Assembly (NCBI GenBank): GCA_002435745.1
Contig: DIWT01000056.1
Location: forward strand, 62,001-126,000
Direction of reading: 5' to 3'
Source: a bacterium UBP15_UBA6099
Lineage (GTDB): Bacteria; UBP15; UBA6099
DNA length: 64,000 nucleotides
Both the position numbers and the translations under genes were made by a program. Shown one piece after another: positions 33,436 to 41,994 of this stretch (positions are counted from its first letter, which is position 1; every line of letters begins with the position of its first letter). Under the pieces are notes generated by a model, which was not told the origin of the DNA, made no database searches, and saw only the letters and a program-made list of their open reading frames with translations.

Positions 33436-36400
33436 ATGAAGCATAAGCCGGGGAAAACAATTCTCTTCGCGGCGCTCACGGCGGCGGTCGCGCTGTTGCT
33501 CTCGCGCGCGCCCGCGCTAGGCGCTCCGGCTTTCGTGGCGCGCGTGGCGTTCGACTTCGAGGAAGGAACCGCTGTGTTCTACCGGGGGTCGGAAGCCGGA
33601 ATCGCGCCGGGAGACATCTTCGAGGCGGTCAGGGACGGAGTGGCGGTCGCCACTCTTGAGGCCGAGCAGGTCGAGCCGTTCTACACCCGGGCGAAGCTGT
33701 TGTCAGGCGTAGAAAAAGCGTTCGAGGCTTCGGCCTCTCCGACCGCAGCGCCGGGCGGCCCCCAAGACTCCGACAACAGGTTCTTCGACAAAGACTCCCC
33801 TATGCCGGACAACCTGAAAAAAGAGTTGGACATCAAGCTTAAAGGATACCGCTACGCGCTGTACAGAGCATACGGAGCTTCCGGCAACGAGCGCCAGTTC
33901 CTGTCCACCAAGGGGCTTATCAACCGCGGAGCCAGCATGGAACAGGCGTCCGACCTCAACATAACGGCCACTTACGGGAAGGACCTTTCGCTGACCGGCA
34001 ACCTGAGCGAAAGCCCGAACATTGAAAGAAAAATGAGATTCGACCTCAGAACTGGCGGACACAAAGCGTCTTTCGGCCTTTTCTCGCCCGACTTTCGAAG
34101 CGGCTCTCTCGCCACTCTCAACAAGGAAATCAACGGAGTCGCCGCGCAGTACAACTCGAAGAAATACGAGGCGGACTTCGTGGTGTCGCAGTCAAAAAGC
34201 TCCACTAAATCAGTCTCTTTCAACGGAGACAACACGCACGGCCCGTTCTCCCTCAACTCGTTCCAGATACTTGAAAACAGCGAGTCGGTGACGCTCAACG
34301 GACAGGTTCTGCCGGCGGACAAATATTACATTGAATACTACGTGGGGCAGATAACGTTCTGCAACCCGTCCGACTCCACCGAATGCATGACGATAAAGCG
34401 CTCGGACACGGTTCAGGTGAGTTTCGAGGAGAGGCTGGTTCTGTCTCTCAACGCAGGGGCGATAACAGCGTTCTCGGTGAAACGGAATCTTTCGGAATCC
34501 GGCTCGATCGGGTTCGCGAGGGTGTCGCAGGAGGCGCAGCGTTCGAGGCAGCAGGTTCTAATGGCTGACACGCTCATGCTGACCGGGGCAAGCGTGTCTT
34601 CGACGCCGGAAGGCTCTTTCATATTTTTGAACTGCGGGGCCGGGCAGTATCACCCCGGCGACAGGTTCTGTTTCGTTCTGGACACTTCGCTGAAGATTTA
34701 CAAGAACGGCGCGCAGCTCACAAAGTCCGCTGACTACTCTCTGGACTCCGCCGGATATATGGAGGGCGTTATAAAAATCCTCGGCGCGCACGAGCAGGAC
34801 GACATCTTTTCGGTCGAGTACCTTTATTACATCCGCGACCAGATAAAACCCGTCCTCAACGAAAAGCTTGTGTACGACGGAGACGACATCTATCCGCTGA
34901 CACAGGGATTGCCCAGAAGGATATATCCCGGTTCCGAACTTGCGTTCAACGGGGTAGAGTTGTGTTCGAACGCCGAGTGCCTGCCTCCGGAGCGCATTCC
35001 GGAAGGCTCTTATATAATCGACCACAACGACAACCACATACGGATAACGGACGCGGCGTACAACCCGTCGGGGTTTGACGAGTGGCTGAGAGTTTCGTAC
35101 TTCGCGGTTCCGGCCACCGGAGGCGCGGACGAGTCTGACTACGACCATACGGTGTATCAGATTTTCGGAACGGCGGCGGCGGGGCCTGTGAATTTCAAGT
35201 TCGAGTACGGGCGCAGCGAGTCGGACGTGTCGAACAACCCGGTGAGCGTGATGAATGAAAAGCTGGTTCGCGCGCCGGTCGAGGCGGTCTGCCCGACCGT
35301 GTCCGGCCAGCCTTCCGGCGACTGCTTCTTCAAACTCAGAAACACAAACATCGTCGAGCTTTCAGAGACGGTTACATGGAGCGAAAACGACCAGCCGCTG
35401 TTCGCGGGCAGAGACTATGAGATGGACTACGCGTCGGGCGCGATAACATTCAGAAACAATATCGCGTTCACCCCTGAAACCGTTCTTTATGCGTCGTATC
35501 GCTACCTGCCGGACATCGAGGAAGGGGTTGTGTCGGCCAATGCGTCAAGGATATCGGCTGAAACCCGGCTGCGCGGATACACGCTACAGATGAAATCCGA
35601 GAGCACGGATGTTTTCTTCTCGCCGCTGGGAGGCAACAACACCCTTGAGACCAACCGGGCGGATTTCTCCGTCTCCGGCAGTCCCGCCCCCAACGTGGCG
35701 TTGAACGTGACCACTTCGCGATTCAAAGTGGCAAAAGATATTTACGGAAGCCACAGCGACGACAACCGGCAACTCAGCGTGTCCACCCGCTGGTCGCCGG
35801 GCCTGTACTCAGTCGGGTACGAATACGCGAAGGACACAACGCGAGACGACGCTCCGGCTCCGGAGACGGACACGGAGAGAGCGGCGCACACATTCACTGT
35901 GGGAACTGCCGGGCTGTGGCGGCCCGGACTTAAACTGGATTACTCGCTGAGCAAAGAAGATTTCGACGACCGCGCAGGCTCGGCGCCAAACCGTTCCACC
36001 ACCTCCGGCGCGTTCGCCGCGCAATACAGGAAGGACAACACATTCGACCTCAAGGCAGTGTTCAAATCCAGCGGGACCGACTCTTTCGGAGTCGGCGTCC
36101 CCTACTCCACCACGACGAACAGCAGGAGCGCCATCCTAACGTACTATCCGGCGGAACTGATAACCGTGACCGCCGACATAAACAGCCAGAGGGTGAGCGA
36201 CACGCGAGCCACCGCCGGAAACAACGGGAAAGACAGCACGGGCGTCAGCATAGTGGCTCTCAGCAGAGGCCGCTTGCAATCGGTGTCCCTCAATATGACG
36301 AAACAGTCTTTCCCCGCATACAACACGGGAGGAGGCTCCAGCTACTCGTCCACTTCGCTGGCGTCGCAGTACCTTCTCACATCCGCGCTGATGTTTTCGC

Positions 36401-36933
36401 CGACGGTCAGGATGTTCCAGACCGACTCGTCAGGCTCGTCGTCCGACTCAATTTCTAAAATCGCAAAACTCGAATACCGCCCGCAGGACAAACCGTTCGA
36501 AGCAGTCCTGACAAGGGAATGGTCGGACACCACAGCGACCTCGGCGTCAGGAACCGCCGACGACAGCGGAGCCGACATCTTCAGCTTCGACCTTAAATAC
36601 AAACGCTCTTCAAAGACGATCTTCGTTTACAGGTTTGGCCGCACTGACATGTCAGGCGCAACGTCATCCTCGCAAAACACCACGAACACATTCATGGTCG
36701 AGCGCGTTCCGAGCGAAACAAAAAAATTCAACCTGTCATATTACACGCTCGACACCGACTCCGCCGACTCTACTTCGCAAAGTTCCCTCCAGTTTGAATC
36801 CTCAATAAAGATGTCGAAAATACTCAGTTGGAAGACTACTTTCAACAAGACGTCTTTTTCAAGTTCGAGAGACCCGGAGGCCAACGACTACTCCGGATAT
36901 CTGATGGAAACGAAACTGCAGGCGGATTTCTGA
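33436..36933 (+). CDS. Large exported protein with SprA-like repeats and a probable outer-membrane barrel
   Basis: This encodes 1165 residues with a signal peptide (1-30). Four segments follow the scheme 'hydrophobic.V.NG..L....DY.IDY..G.I.F': around 285-312 (NGQVLPADKYYIEYYVGQI), 410-440, 490-535 and 640-690 (FAGRDYEMDYASGAITF). This repeat is characteristic of SprA/Sov, the type IX translocon. SprA is usually more than 2000 residues, so this is half-size. From about 700 to the end, alternating strands with many Ser/Thr/Tyr and a terminal Phe look like an outer-membrane barrel. The N-terminus (35-75) has an SH3-like strand pattern (GIAPGDIFEAVRDG). The homology claim rests on motif pattern only. 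It is followed by a TGATG-coupled nucleotidyltransferase. Confidence 0.7.
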   Translation: MKHKPGKTILFAALTAAVALLLSRAPALGAPAFVARVAFDFEEGTAVFYRGSEAGIAPGDIFEAVRDGVAVATLEAEQVEPFYTRAKLLSGVEKAFEASASPTAAPGGPQDSDNRFFDKDSPMPDNLKKELDIKLKGYRYALYRAYGASGNERQFLSTKGLINRGASMEQASDLNITATYGKDLSLTGNLSESPNIERKMRFDLRTGGHKASFGLFSPDFRSGSLATLNKEINGVAAQYNSKKYEADFVVSQSKSSTKSVSFNGDNTHGPFSLNSFQILENSESVTLNGQVLPADKYYIEYYVGQITFCNPSDSTECMTIKRSDTVQVSFEERLVLSLNAGAITAFSVKRNLSESGSIGFARVSQEAQRSRQQVLMADTLMLTGASVSSTPEGSFIFLNCGAGQYHPGDRFCFVLDTSLKIYKNGAQLTKSADYSLDSAGYMEGVIKILGAHEQDDIFSVEYLYYIRDQIKPVLNEKLVYDGDDIYPLTQGLPRRIYPGSELAFNGVELCSNAECLPPERIPEGSYIIDHNDNHIRITDAAYNPSGFDEWLRVSYFAVPATGGADESDYDHTVYQIFGTAAAGPVNFKFEYGRSESDVSNNPVSVMNEKLVRAPVEAVCPTVSGQPSGDCFFKLRNTNIVELSETVTWSENDQPLFAGRDYEMDYASGAITFRNNIAFTPETVLYASYRYLPDIEEGVVSANASRISAETRLRGYTLQMKSESTDVFFSPLGGNNTLETNRADFSVSGSPAPNVALNVTTSRFKVAKDIYGSHSDDNRQLSVSTRWSPGLYSVGYEYAKDTTRDDAPAPETDTERAAHTFTVGTAGLWRPGLKLDYSLSKEDFDDRAGSAPNRSTTSGAFAAQYRKDNTFDLKAVFKSSGTDSFGVGVPYSTTTNSRSAILTYYPAELITVTADINSQRVSDTRATAGNNGKDSTGVSIVALSRGRLQSVSLNMTKQSFPAYNTGGGSSYSSTSLASQYLLTSALMFSPTVRMFQTDSSGSSSDSISKIAKLEYRPQDKPFEAVLTREWSDTTATSASGTADDSGADIFSFDLKYKRSSKTIFVYRFGRTDMSGATSSSQNTTNTFMVERVPSETKKFNLSYYTLDTDSADSTSQSSLQFESSIKMSKILSWKTTFNKTSFSSSRDPEANDYSGYLMETKLQADF

Positions 36934-38051
36934 TGCCTGAGAGAGCCGTTCACGAAAGAGATACGAGAGCGCTTGCGGGACTGTGCGGGGCTGGAGCGGA
37001 GCGGGCCGCGCGCGGGCTGGACGCTAACGGGTGGCGGCGCGCGCTTGCGCTTGCGCGGCTCAACAGGGTGGCGGCGCCGATGGCGAAGAACCTTGCCCGC
37101 CTCGGCCTTCTTGAAACAGCGCCCGCGAACATGCGCGCGGAACTTGAAAACATCCCCCGCGCCGCCGCCGCCGCCAATATGCTGATCCTCGACTCCGCGC
37201 GCGCGGTCGCGGCGGCTGCTTCCGCTGCCGGCGTGGACATGATTCCTCTAAAGGGCGCGCGCTACGCGAGCCTCTTCGGCGCTCCTGACGAACGCGAGAT
37301 GTCGGACGCCGACTTCCTCGTCCAGCGCGGGCAGATTCGCGAGCTTGAAGCCATGATGCGCGGGCTGGGTTGGAAACGCGCCGAAAGCAATCTGCCGGAA
37401 ATTTTTATCATAGAGTATTCAGGAGAGATGAAGTTCACGTCCGTCCGCGCGGGCGTCAGGGTTGATATCGAAGCGCAGTGGAATCCCTCCCAATCCCTTT
37501 TCGCGGCTGCAGCCTACAACCTCGGCGGGGACGCTCTGTGGGCGATGGCGAGCGCGGAATCGGGCGCGCTCTCTCTGACGCCGGAGGCGGTCATCCTCTA
37601 CCACATACACCACATGGCTGCCGTCCACTCCTTTTCGAGATTGCAATGGATTCTGGACCTCGCCCCGCTGTGCGCCGCGCTCAAGCCGGACTGGAACGAG
37701 CTTGCCGCGCTTCTGCGCGAGTCAGGGCTGTCTCGCGCGGCTGCTATGGCGTTCGCATTGTCGAGCGAGCTTTTCGGAGCGCCTCCGCCCCCCCGCTCCG
37801 CAGTCCCGCCGCCGGAAGACTCACCATTGAACCGGGCCGCAAGAGATCTGATATTCAAATCCATTGCGGGAGACGCGGCGGTAAAACGAAGCGGAATCGT
37901 GTCTATGCTTCTGGCCGAGCGGCGCGCCGCGCCGCTTTTGCAAACCGTCTTCCCGCCCGCAAAATACCTCGCGTTCAGATACCCGGCCATACCCGCTCCA
38001 CTTCGCCGTCCATACCGCGCCGCAAACCTCTTATCAAAACTGCTCGACTGA
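36933..38051 (+). CDS. Nucleotidyltransferase-family protein (NTP_transf_5 type)
   Basis: This encodes 372 residues. The ATG at 36933 shares its A with the upstream TGA (TGATG), showing translational coupling to the SprA-like gene. The core GVDMIPLKGARYASLFG...EMSDADFLV (about 100-130; motif LKGxxL followed by DxD) matches the uncharacterised nucleotidyltransferase family PF14907, often found in polysaccharide and surface-modification loci. The rest is Ala-rich and helical. Very GC-rich and full of Ala/Arg, with no membrane segment. A role in modifying an exported surface molecule is inference from coupling. Confidence 0.8.
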   Translation: MPERAVHERDTRALAGLCGAGAERAARGLDANGWRRALALARLNRVAAPMAKNLARLGLLETAPANMRAELENIPRAAAAANMLILDSARAVAAAASAAGVDMIPLKGARYASLFGAPDEREMSDADFLVQRGQIRELEAMMRGLGWKRAESNLPEIFIIEYSGEMKFTSVRAGVRVDIEAQWNPSQSLFAAAAYNLGGDALWAMASAESGALSLTPEAVILYHIHHMAAVHSFSRLQWILDLAPLCAALKPDWNELAALLRESGLSRAAAMAFALSSELFGAPPPPRSAVPPPEDSPLNRAARDLIFKSIAGDAAVKRSGIVSMLLAERRAAPLLQTVFPPAKYLAFRYPAIPAPLRRPYRAANLLSKLLD

Positions 38052-38161
38052 CTCTCGCTGGAGATTATTAGTTCACTCCGCAGCATTCGGATGACAAGAA
38101 AACAACAGGTTTTTTCAATAAAACCATCGGCTGAGGGGCGTTTTATACGGTAAATCCGATT

Positions 38162-38190
38162 TTGTTGATTTATTCATGCCGATGTAATAT
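38162..38190 (+). promoter_or_regulatory. Promoter of the epimerase at 38229
   Basis: TTGTTG (38162-38167) and TAATAT (38185-38190) are separated by 17 bp in an AT-rich spacer. The transcript would start about 30 nt before the ATG. Confidence 0.6.
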
Positions 38191-38228
38191 ATATATGAAT
38201 TCATTCATTAGTTTAAGGGCGGATTAGA

Positions 38229-39221
38229 ATGGCGAAAAGGATACTTGTCACCGGAGGGGCCGGCTTCATAGGAAGCTGGACAGTCAAAGCGTTCCTCGAC
38301 GACACGAAACATCAGGTGTTCGTTCTGGATGATTTCTCGAACGGGCTGAAACAGAATCTCGAAGAGTTCCGCAATGAGCCGAGGCTGGCGGACGTCAAGA
38401 AACTCGATATCGCGAAAGCAAAGGAAATCGCCGCATACATCGACAAGATAAAGCCGAATTTGTGCGTGCATCTGGCGGCGCAGATAATCGTGCAGGACAG
38501 CATATTCAACCCTGTGCGAACGTTCGACGCGGACGTGCGCGGGGCTTTCAACCTGCTCGAATGCTGCCGCAGGGCGCGCGCGGGGTTCGCTTTCATGAGC
38601 ACCTGCATGGTCTATGATCAGGCCGGCGCGGCTTCGCGCATATCCGAAAGACATCCCGTTGTCCCGAAGTCGCCCTACGCGGGAGCAAAACTCGCGGGCG
38701 AACACCTCGCAATGTCCTACCATCACGCATACGGGATGCCAGTGGTCATAATGAGGCCGTTCAACACTTACGGCCCCCGTCAGAAAGCAAGCGGCGAAGG
38801 CGGCGTGGTCTCTATCTTCCTGTCTCGCCAGTTGAAAGGCGAGAACCTCAACATCTACGGAACGGGGAAACAAACCCGCGACCTGCTCTATGTGGCTGAC
38901 TGCGCGGATTTCGTGTTGAAGGCTTCAATGTCGAAAGCCGCCGACGGGCTTGCGCTGAACGCGGCCACAGGCAGGGATGTCTCGGTAAACACCCTAGCGC
39001 GTCTGGCTATCGACACCGCTCCGGTTAAAACAGGCTCGAAAATCAAGCTGGTCAAACATATTCATCCGCAGAGCGAGATAATGAAACTTTGCGGGAACGC
39101 GGCGGCGGCAAAACGGGTTCTGGGTTGGAAACCAGCGACGACGCTTCCGCGCGGTCTGGCCCTTACCCGCGAATGGTTGTCAGGCGTGTTCGAACGCGGC
39201 GAGACCGTATGGCATTCATAG
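38229..39221 (+). CDS. NAD-dependent sugar-nucleotide epimerase/dehydratase
   Basis: This encodes 330 residues, a full extended short-chain dehydrogenase. It has the NAD-binding TGGAGFIGS (about 8-16), HLAAQ (about 83-87), the serine strand MSTCMVYD, the catalytic SPYAGAKL (Tyr-x-x-x-Lys) and RPFNTYGPRQ. It resembles UDP-glucose 4-epimerase and dTDP-glucose 4,6-dehydratase relatives; substrate cannot be told. Note Cys-Met in place of the usual Ser-Ser before VY in the serine strand (STCMVY). It is likely cotranscribed with the alpha/beta hydrolase 23 bp downstream. Confidence 0.9.
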   Translation: MAKRILVTGGAGFIGSWTVKAFLDDTKHQVFVLDDFSNGLKQNLEEFRNEPRLADVKKLDIAKAKEIAAYIDKIKPNLCVHLAAQIIVQDSIFNPVRTFDADVRGAFNLLECCRRARAGFAFMSTCMVYDQAGAASRISERHPVVPKSPYAGAKLAGEHLAMSYHHAYGMPVVIMRPFNTYGPRQKASGEGGVVSIFLSRQLKGENLNIYGTGKQTRDLLYVADCADFVLKASMSKAADGLALNAATGRDVSVNTLARLAIDTAPVKTGSKIKLVKHIHPQSEIMKLCGNAAAAKRVLGWKPATTLPRGLALTREWLSGVFERGETVWHS

Positions 39222-39244
39222 AAAACACGGCGCGGAGGCATATC

Positions 39245-40249
39245 ATGTCCAAAATTTTGATTGAACGGATTACGTTGAAAAGAACAATGTTGGCCGCCTT
39301 CGCGGCGGCGATGATTGCGGCTTCGTCCGCTCATGCGGCCTCCCCCGCCGGATATTCCGTTCCTTTTCCGGAAGAAAAAGTGGCCGAGCTTCTCAAGGCC
39401 TATAAATACGACAGGACGGCCCCGCTCAACGCGACGCTGGGAGCGCCCGCAGAGTATCCCGCATACATCGCCCGGCGCGTCGATTACAACGGAGCGAACG
39501 GAGCGCGCGTGCCCGGCATACTTCATTTGCCGAAGAAATTTGACAAGAAAATTCCCTGCGTGCTCGTTCAGCATGGTTACAACGGCGACAAATCCATGGG
39601 AGCCATGTTTGCGACATCTCTGGCTCCGTCCGGCATCGCCGTTTTCTCGATTGACGCAGAATATCACGGAGACCGCAAGAAACCCGGCAAGGACATCCTT
39701 TCGCCGGACGCCGAGAGCGACGCGCGCGCGTTCAAACAAACCATCATCGACCTGAGCCGGGCCATCGACTATCTGGCCTCGCGCGGCGACATCGACATGC
39801 AGAGAATCGGCTACATCGGAACCAGCATGGGCAGCTTCATCGGCGGCGTTCTCGCCGGAGTCGACGAAAGAGTCCACACCGCCGTCCTGATTGTAGGCGG
39901 CGGCGACTGGCTCGAGATGACGGCCACAAGCGGGGTGTCTTCAATCGCGGCGGTCAGAGAGCATTACCGCGCTTCTGGGAAACCCCTGTCCGAATTCGCA
40001 TACGCGATGCGCGCGGTCGAGCCTGCGGCTTTCATTCACAGGATGGCCCCGAATCCGTTGCTGATGATCAACTGCTCGAACGACAAATACGTTCCCAAAA
40101 AAACCGCAGAAACGCTTTTCGCGGCGGCGCGCTCGCCGAAATACATCCAGTGGTTCACTTGCGACGGCGATGTCGCGCACATCCCCCCGGTGGCAAAAAC
40201 GCAGTCGCTCGTCAAAAAATGGTTTGCCGAGCAGTTCGGCCTGAAGTGA
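39245..40249 (+). CDS. Exported alpha/beta hydrolase
   Basis: This encodes 334 residues from the ATG at 39245 with GGAGG 7 nt upstream. A signal peptide or short anchor (about 15-32, ending AHA) precedes an alpha/beta-hydrolase fold of the acetyl-xylan-esterase/dienelactone-hydrolase kind. It contains the oxyanion strand VLVQHGYNG, the nucleophile elbow GTSMGS, an Asp in NCSNDKYVP and a terminal His in DVAHIPP. A complete Ser-Asp-His triad is therefore visible. The substrate is unknown; export points to an envelope or extracellular ester. Confidence 0.88.
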   Translation: MSKILIERITLKRTMLAAFAAAMIAASSAHAASPAGYSVPFPEEKVAELLKAYKYDRTAPLNATLGAPAEYPAYIARRVDYNGANGARVPGILHLPKKFDKKIPCVLVQHGYNGDKSMGAMFATSLAPSGIAVFSIDAEYHGDRKKPGKDILSPDAESDARAFKQTIIDLSRAIDYLASRGDIDMQRIGYIGTSMGSFIGGVLAGVDERVHTAVLIVGGGDWLEMTATSGVSSIAAVREHYRASGKPLSEFAYAMRAVEPAAFIHRMAPNPLLMINCSNDKYVPKKTAETLFAAARSPKYIQWFTCDGDVAHIPPVAKTQSLVKKWFAEQFGLK

Positions 40250-40348
40250 CCGCGCGCTCCGACCGCGCTTTTCGGCAAAATCCGCTTTCATTCATGCGTT
40301 ATCCAGACGCTTCCGCCAGTTTTTCTGGCTCTTTTCGTTTTCGGGTTA

Positions 40349-40354
40349 TATAAT
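40349..40354 (+). promoter_or_regulatory. -10 box of the transhydrogenase operon
   Basis: TATAAT lies about 120 bp before the pntAA start. No convincing -35 is present. The leader contains a small GC hairpin (GCCCGC ... GCGGGC around 40407-40431) before the GGGAGG ribosome site. Confidence 0.5.
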
Positions 40355-40473
40355 TCTAGAACGGATATAAAAGGAACGAAACCGGTGTCGCCGGAAGCGG
40401 AATAAGCCCGCAGTTTTCACCGATGCGGGCGGACCGGAGGCCCCGGTCACTACAACTCTGCGGGAGGCGCACC

Positions 40474-41634
40474 ATGGTAATCGGCATTCCCCGTGAAATC
40501 CTCAGTCATGAAAACAGAGTGGCGGCTCTGCCCGACGCGGTCGCGAAATACATCGGGCTGGGGTTCAAGGCGCTGGTCGAATCCGGCGCGGGCGACGGCG
40601 CTTTGCACTACGACGACGAATACCGTCAGGCGGGAGCCGAAATCGTCTCAGGCCCGGATGAGCTTTACTCGCGCGCGGACATCGTCCTGAAGGTCAAACA
40701 GCCCTGCCGCTGCGAGGAGACGGGCCGCGACGAGGCCGAGATGCTGCGCGAAGGCTCCACCCTCGTCACTTTTCTCCATCCGGCAAACCCAGCCCACCAC
40801 GCCATGATACGAACGCTTCGCGACAGGAACATAACTTCCTTCACCATGGACGGCGTGCCTCGCACTTCCCGCGCGCAGCGCATGGACGCCCTGACTTCAA
40901 TGAGCACGATCACAGGATACAAAGCGGTCATAATGGCCGCCTGCCATTTCCCGAAGTTCATACCCATGATCGGCACGGCCATAGGCGTGGTGAAACCGGC
41001 CAAGTGCCTGATAGTCGGCTGCGGCGTGGTCGGCCTTCAGGCGGTGGCCACCGCCAAACGCCTCGGCGCTTCCGTCAAGGCCGTCGACATCCGCAAAGAC
41101 GCCAGAGAAAACGCCGCGAGCGTCGGCGCGAAAATCGCCGGTTTCGACGCCCCGGAGGAAATCGCTCTCGGCGAAGGCGGATACGCAAAAGCCCTTCCGG
41201 CCGACTGGCTGGAAAAAGAGCGCGAATCCATTCGCCCCCACGTGGAGGAAGCCGACATCGTAATCCTCAGCGCGCTCGTCCCCGGCGAGGTCGCCCCCAC
41301 CCTTATCACCGAGCAAATGATAATCAATATGGCCCCCGGCTCTGTGATCGTCGATGTCTCCATCGATCAGGGCGGCAACTGCGCCCTCACCGAACCCGGC
41401 AAAGAAATCCTCCGACACAAAGCTCTCATCTCAGGCGTGCAGAACATCCCCGGCTCCGTCCCCGTCCACGCCAGTTGGCTGTACTCCAACAACCTTCTCG
41501 AATACGTGAAGAATCTATATAAAAATGGAATCGGAAACCCAGACATGGAAGACGACATAGTCAGGGAAACGCTTGTGACGATGAACGGAAAAATCCACCA
41601 TCGGGGCGCGTTGAAAGCAATGGGAATCTCCTGA
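40474..41634 (+). CDS. pntAA: NAD(P) transhydrogenase alpha subunit, part 1 (domain I)
   Basis: This encodes 386 residues from the ATG at 40474, which has GGGAGG upstream. It has the alanine-dehydrogenase/PNT fold of the peripheral NAD(H)-binding domain I: IPREILSHENRVA at the N-terminus, HPANPAH, the loop RTSRAQRMDALTSMSTITGYKAV, and the Rossmann CLIVGCGVVGLQAVATAKRLGA. It exchanges hydride with domain III across the cytosolic face. The three-gene form with domain II split between subunits is as in Rhodospirillum and many other bacteria. It is the first gene of the pntAA-pntAB-pntB operon. Confidence 0.95.
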   Translation: MVIGIPREILSHENRVAALPDAVAKYIGLGFKALVESGAGDGALHYDDEYRQAGAEIVSGPDELYSRADIVLKVKQPCRCEETGRDEAEMLREGSTLVTFLHPANPAHHAMIRTLRDRNITSFTMDGVPRTSRAQRMDALTSMSTITGYKAVIMAACHFPKFIPMIGTAIGVVKPAKCLIVGCGVVGLQAVATAKRLGASVKAVDIRKDARENAASVGAKIAGFDAPEEIALGEGGYAKALPADWLEKERESIRPHVEEADIVILSALVPGEVAPTLITEQMIINMAPGSVIVDVSIDQGGNCALTEPGKEILRHKALISGVQNIPGSVPVHASWLYSNNLLEYVKNLYKNGIGNPDMEDDIVRETLVTMNGKIHHRGALKAMGIS

Positions 41635-41662
41635 GCCGCGAGCGCCCGCGGAGGCCGTTAAT

Positions 41663-41941
41663 ATGAGCGATATTCTTGTCATGCTCGTTGTGTTCGCCGC
41701 GTCGTCCGCTATCGGATACGCGATGATATCAAAAGTTCCGCAACGCCTGCACACACCTCTGATGTCTATGACGAACGCGATATCGGCGTCAACGATAATC
41801 GCGGCTCTTCTGCTGTTCTCGTCGAAGCTGGACTCCCCGCACAAAGTTCTCGCCGCCGCGGCGGTGGCTCTGGCCGCTTTCAATGTCGTCGGCGGCTTCA
41901 CCGTCACCGGCAGAATGCTGAAGATGTTCAAAAAACAATAA
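41663..41941 (+). CDS. pntAB: NAD(P) transhydrogenase alpha subunit, part 2 (membrane)
   Basis: This encodes 92 residues with GGAGG 7 nt before the ATG. Three to four hydrophobic helices include the conserved TPLMSMTNAIS and the end FNVVGGFTVTGRML typical of PntAB. It forms part of the proton-conducting membrane domain II with PntB. It lies 28 bp after pntAA. Confidence 0.95.
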   Translation: MSDILVMLVVFAASSAIGYAMISKVPQRLHTPLMSMTNAISASTIIAALLLFSSKLDSPHKVLAAAAVALAAFNVVGGFTVTGRMLKMFKKQ

Positions 41942-41948
41942 CCTGCGC

Positions 41949-41973
41949 AAGCCGCGCGCCGCGCGCGCGGCTT
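41949..41973 (+). other. GC-rich hairpin between pntAB and pntB
   Basis: AAGCCGCGCG (41949-41958) pairs with CGCGCGGCTT (41964-41973) across a 5-nt loop. There is no T run, so it is not an intrinsic terminator. It may set segmental mRNA stability or reduce readthrough between the two subunit genes. Confidence 0.6.
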
Positions 41974-41994
41974 GGCCGGAGAGGCTCGCATATA

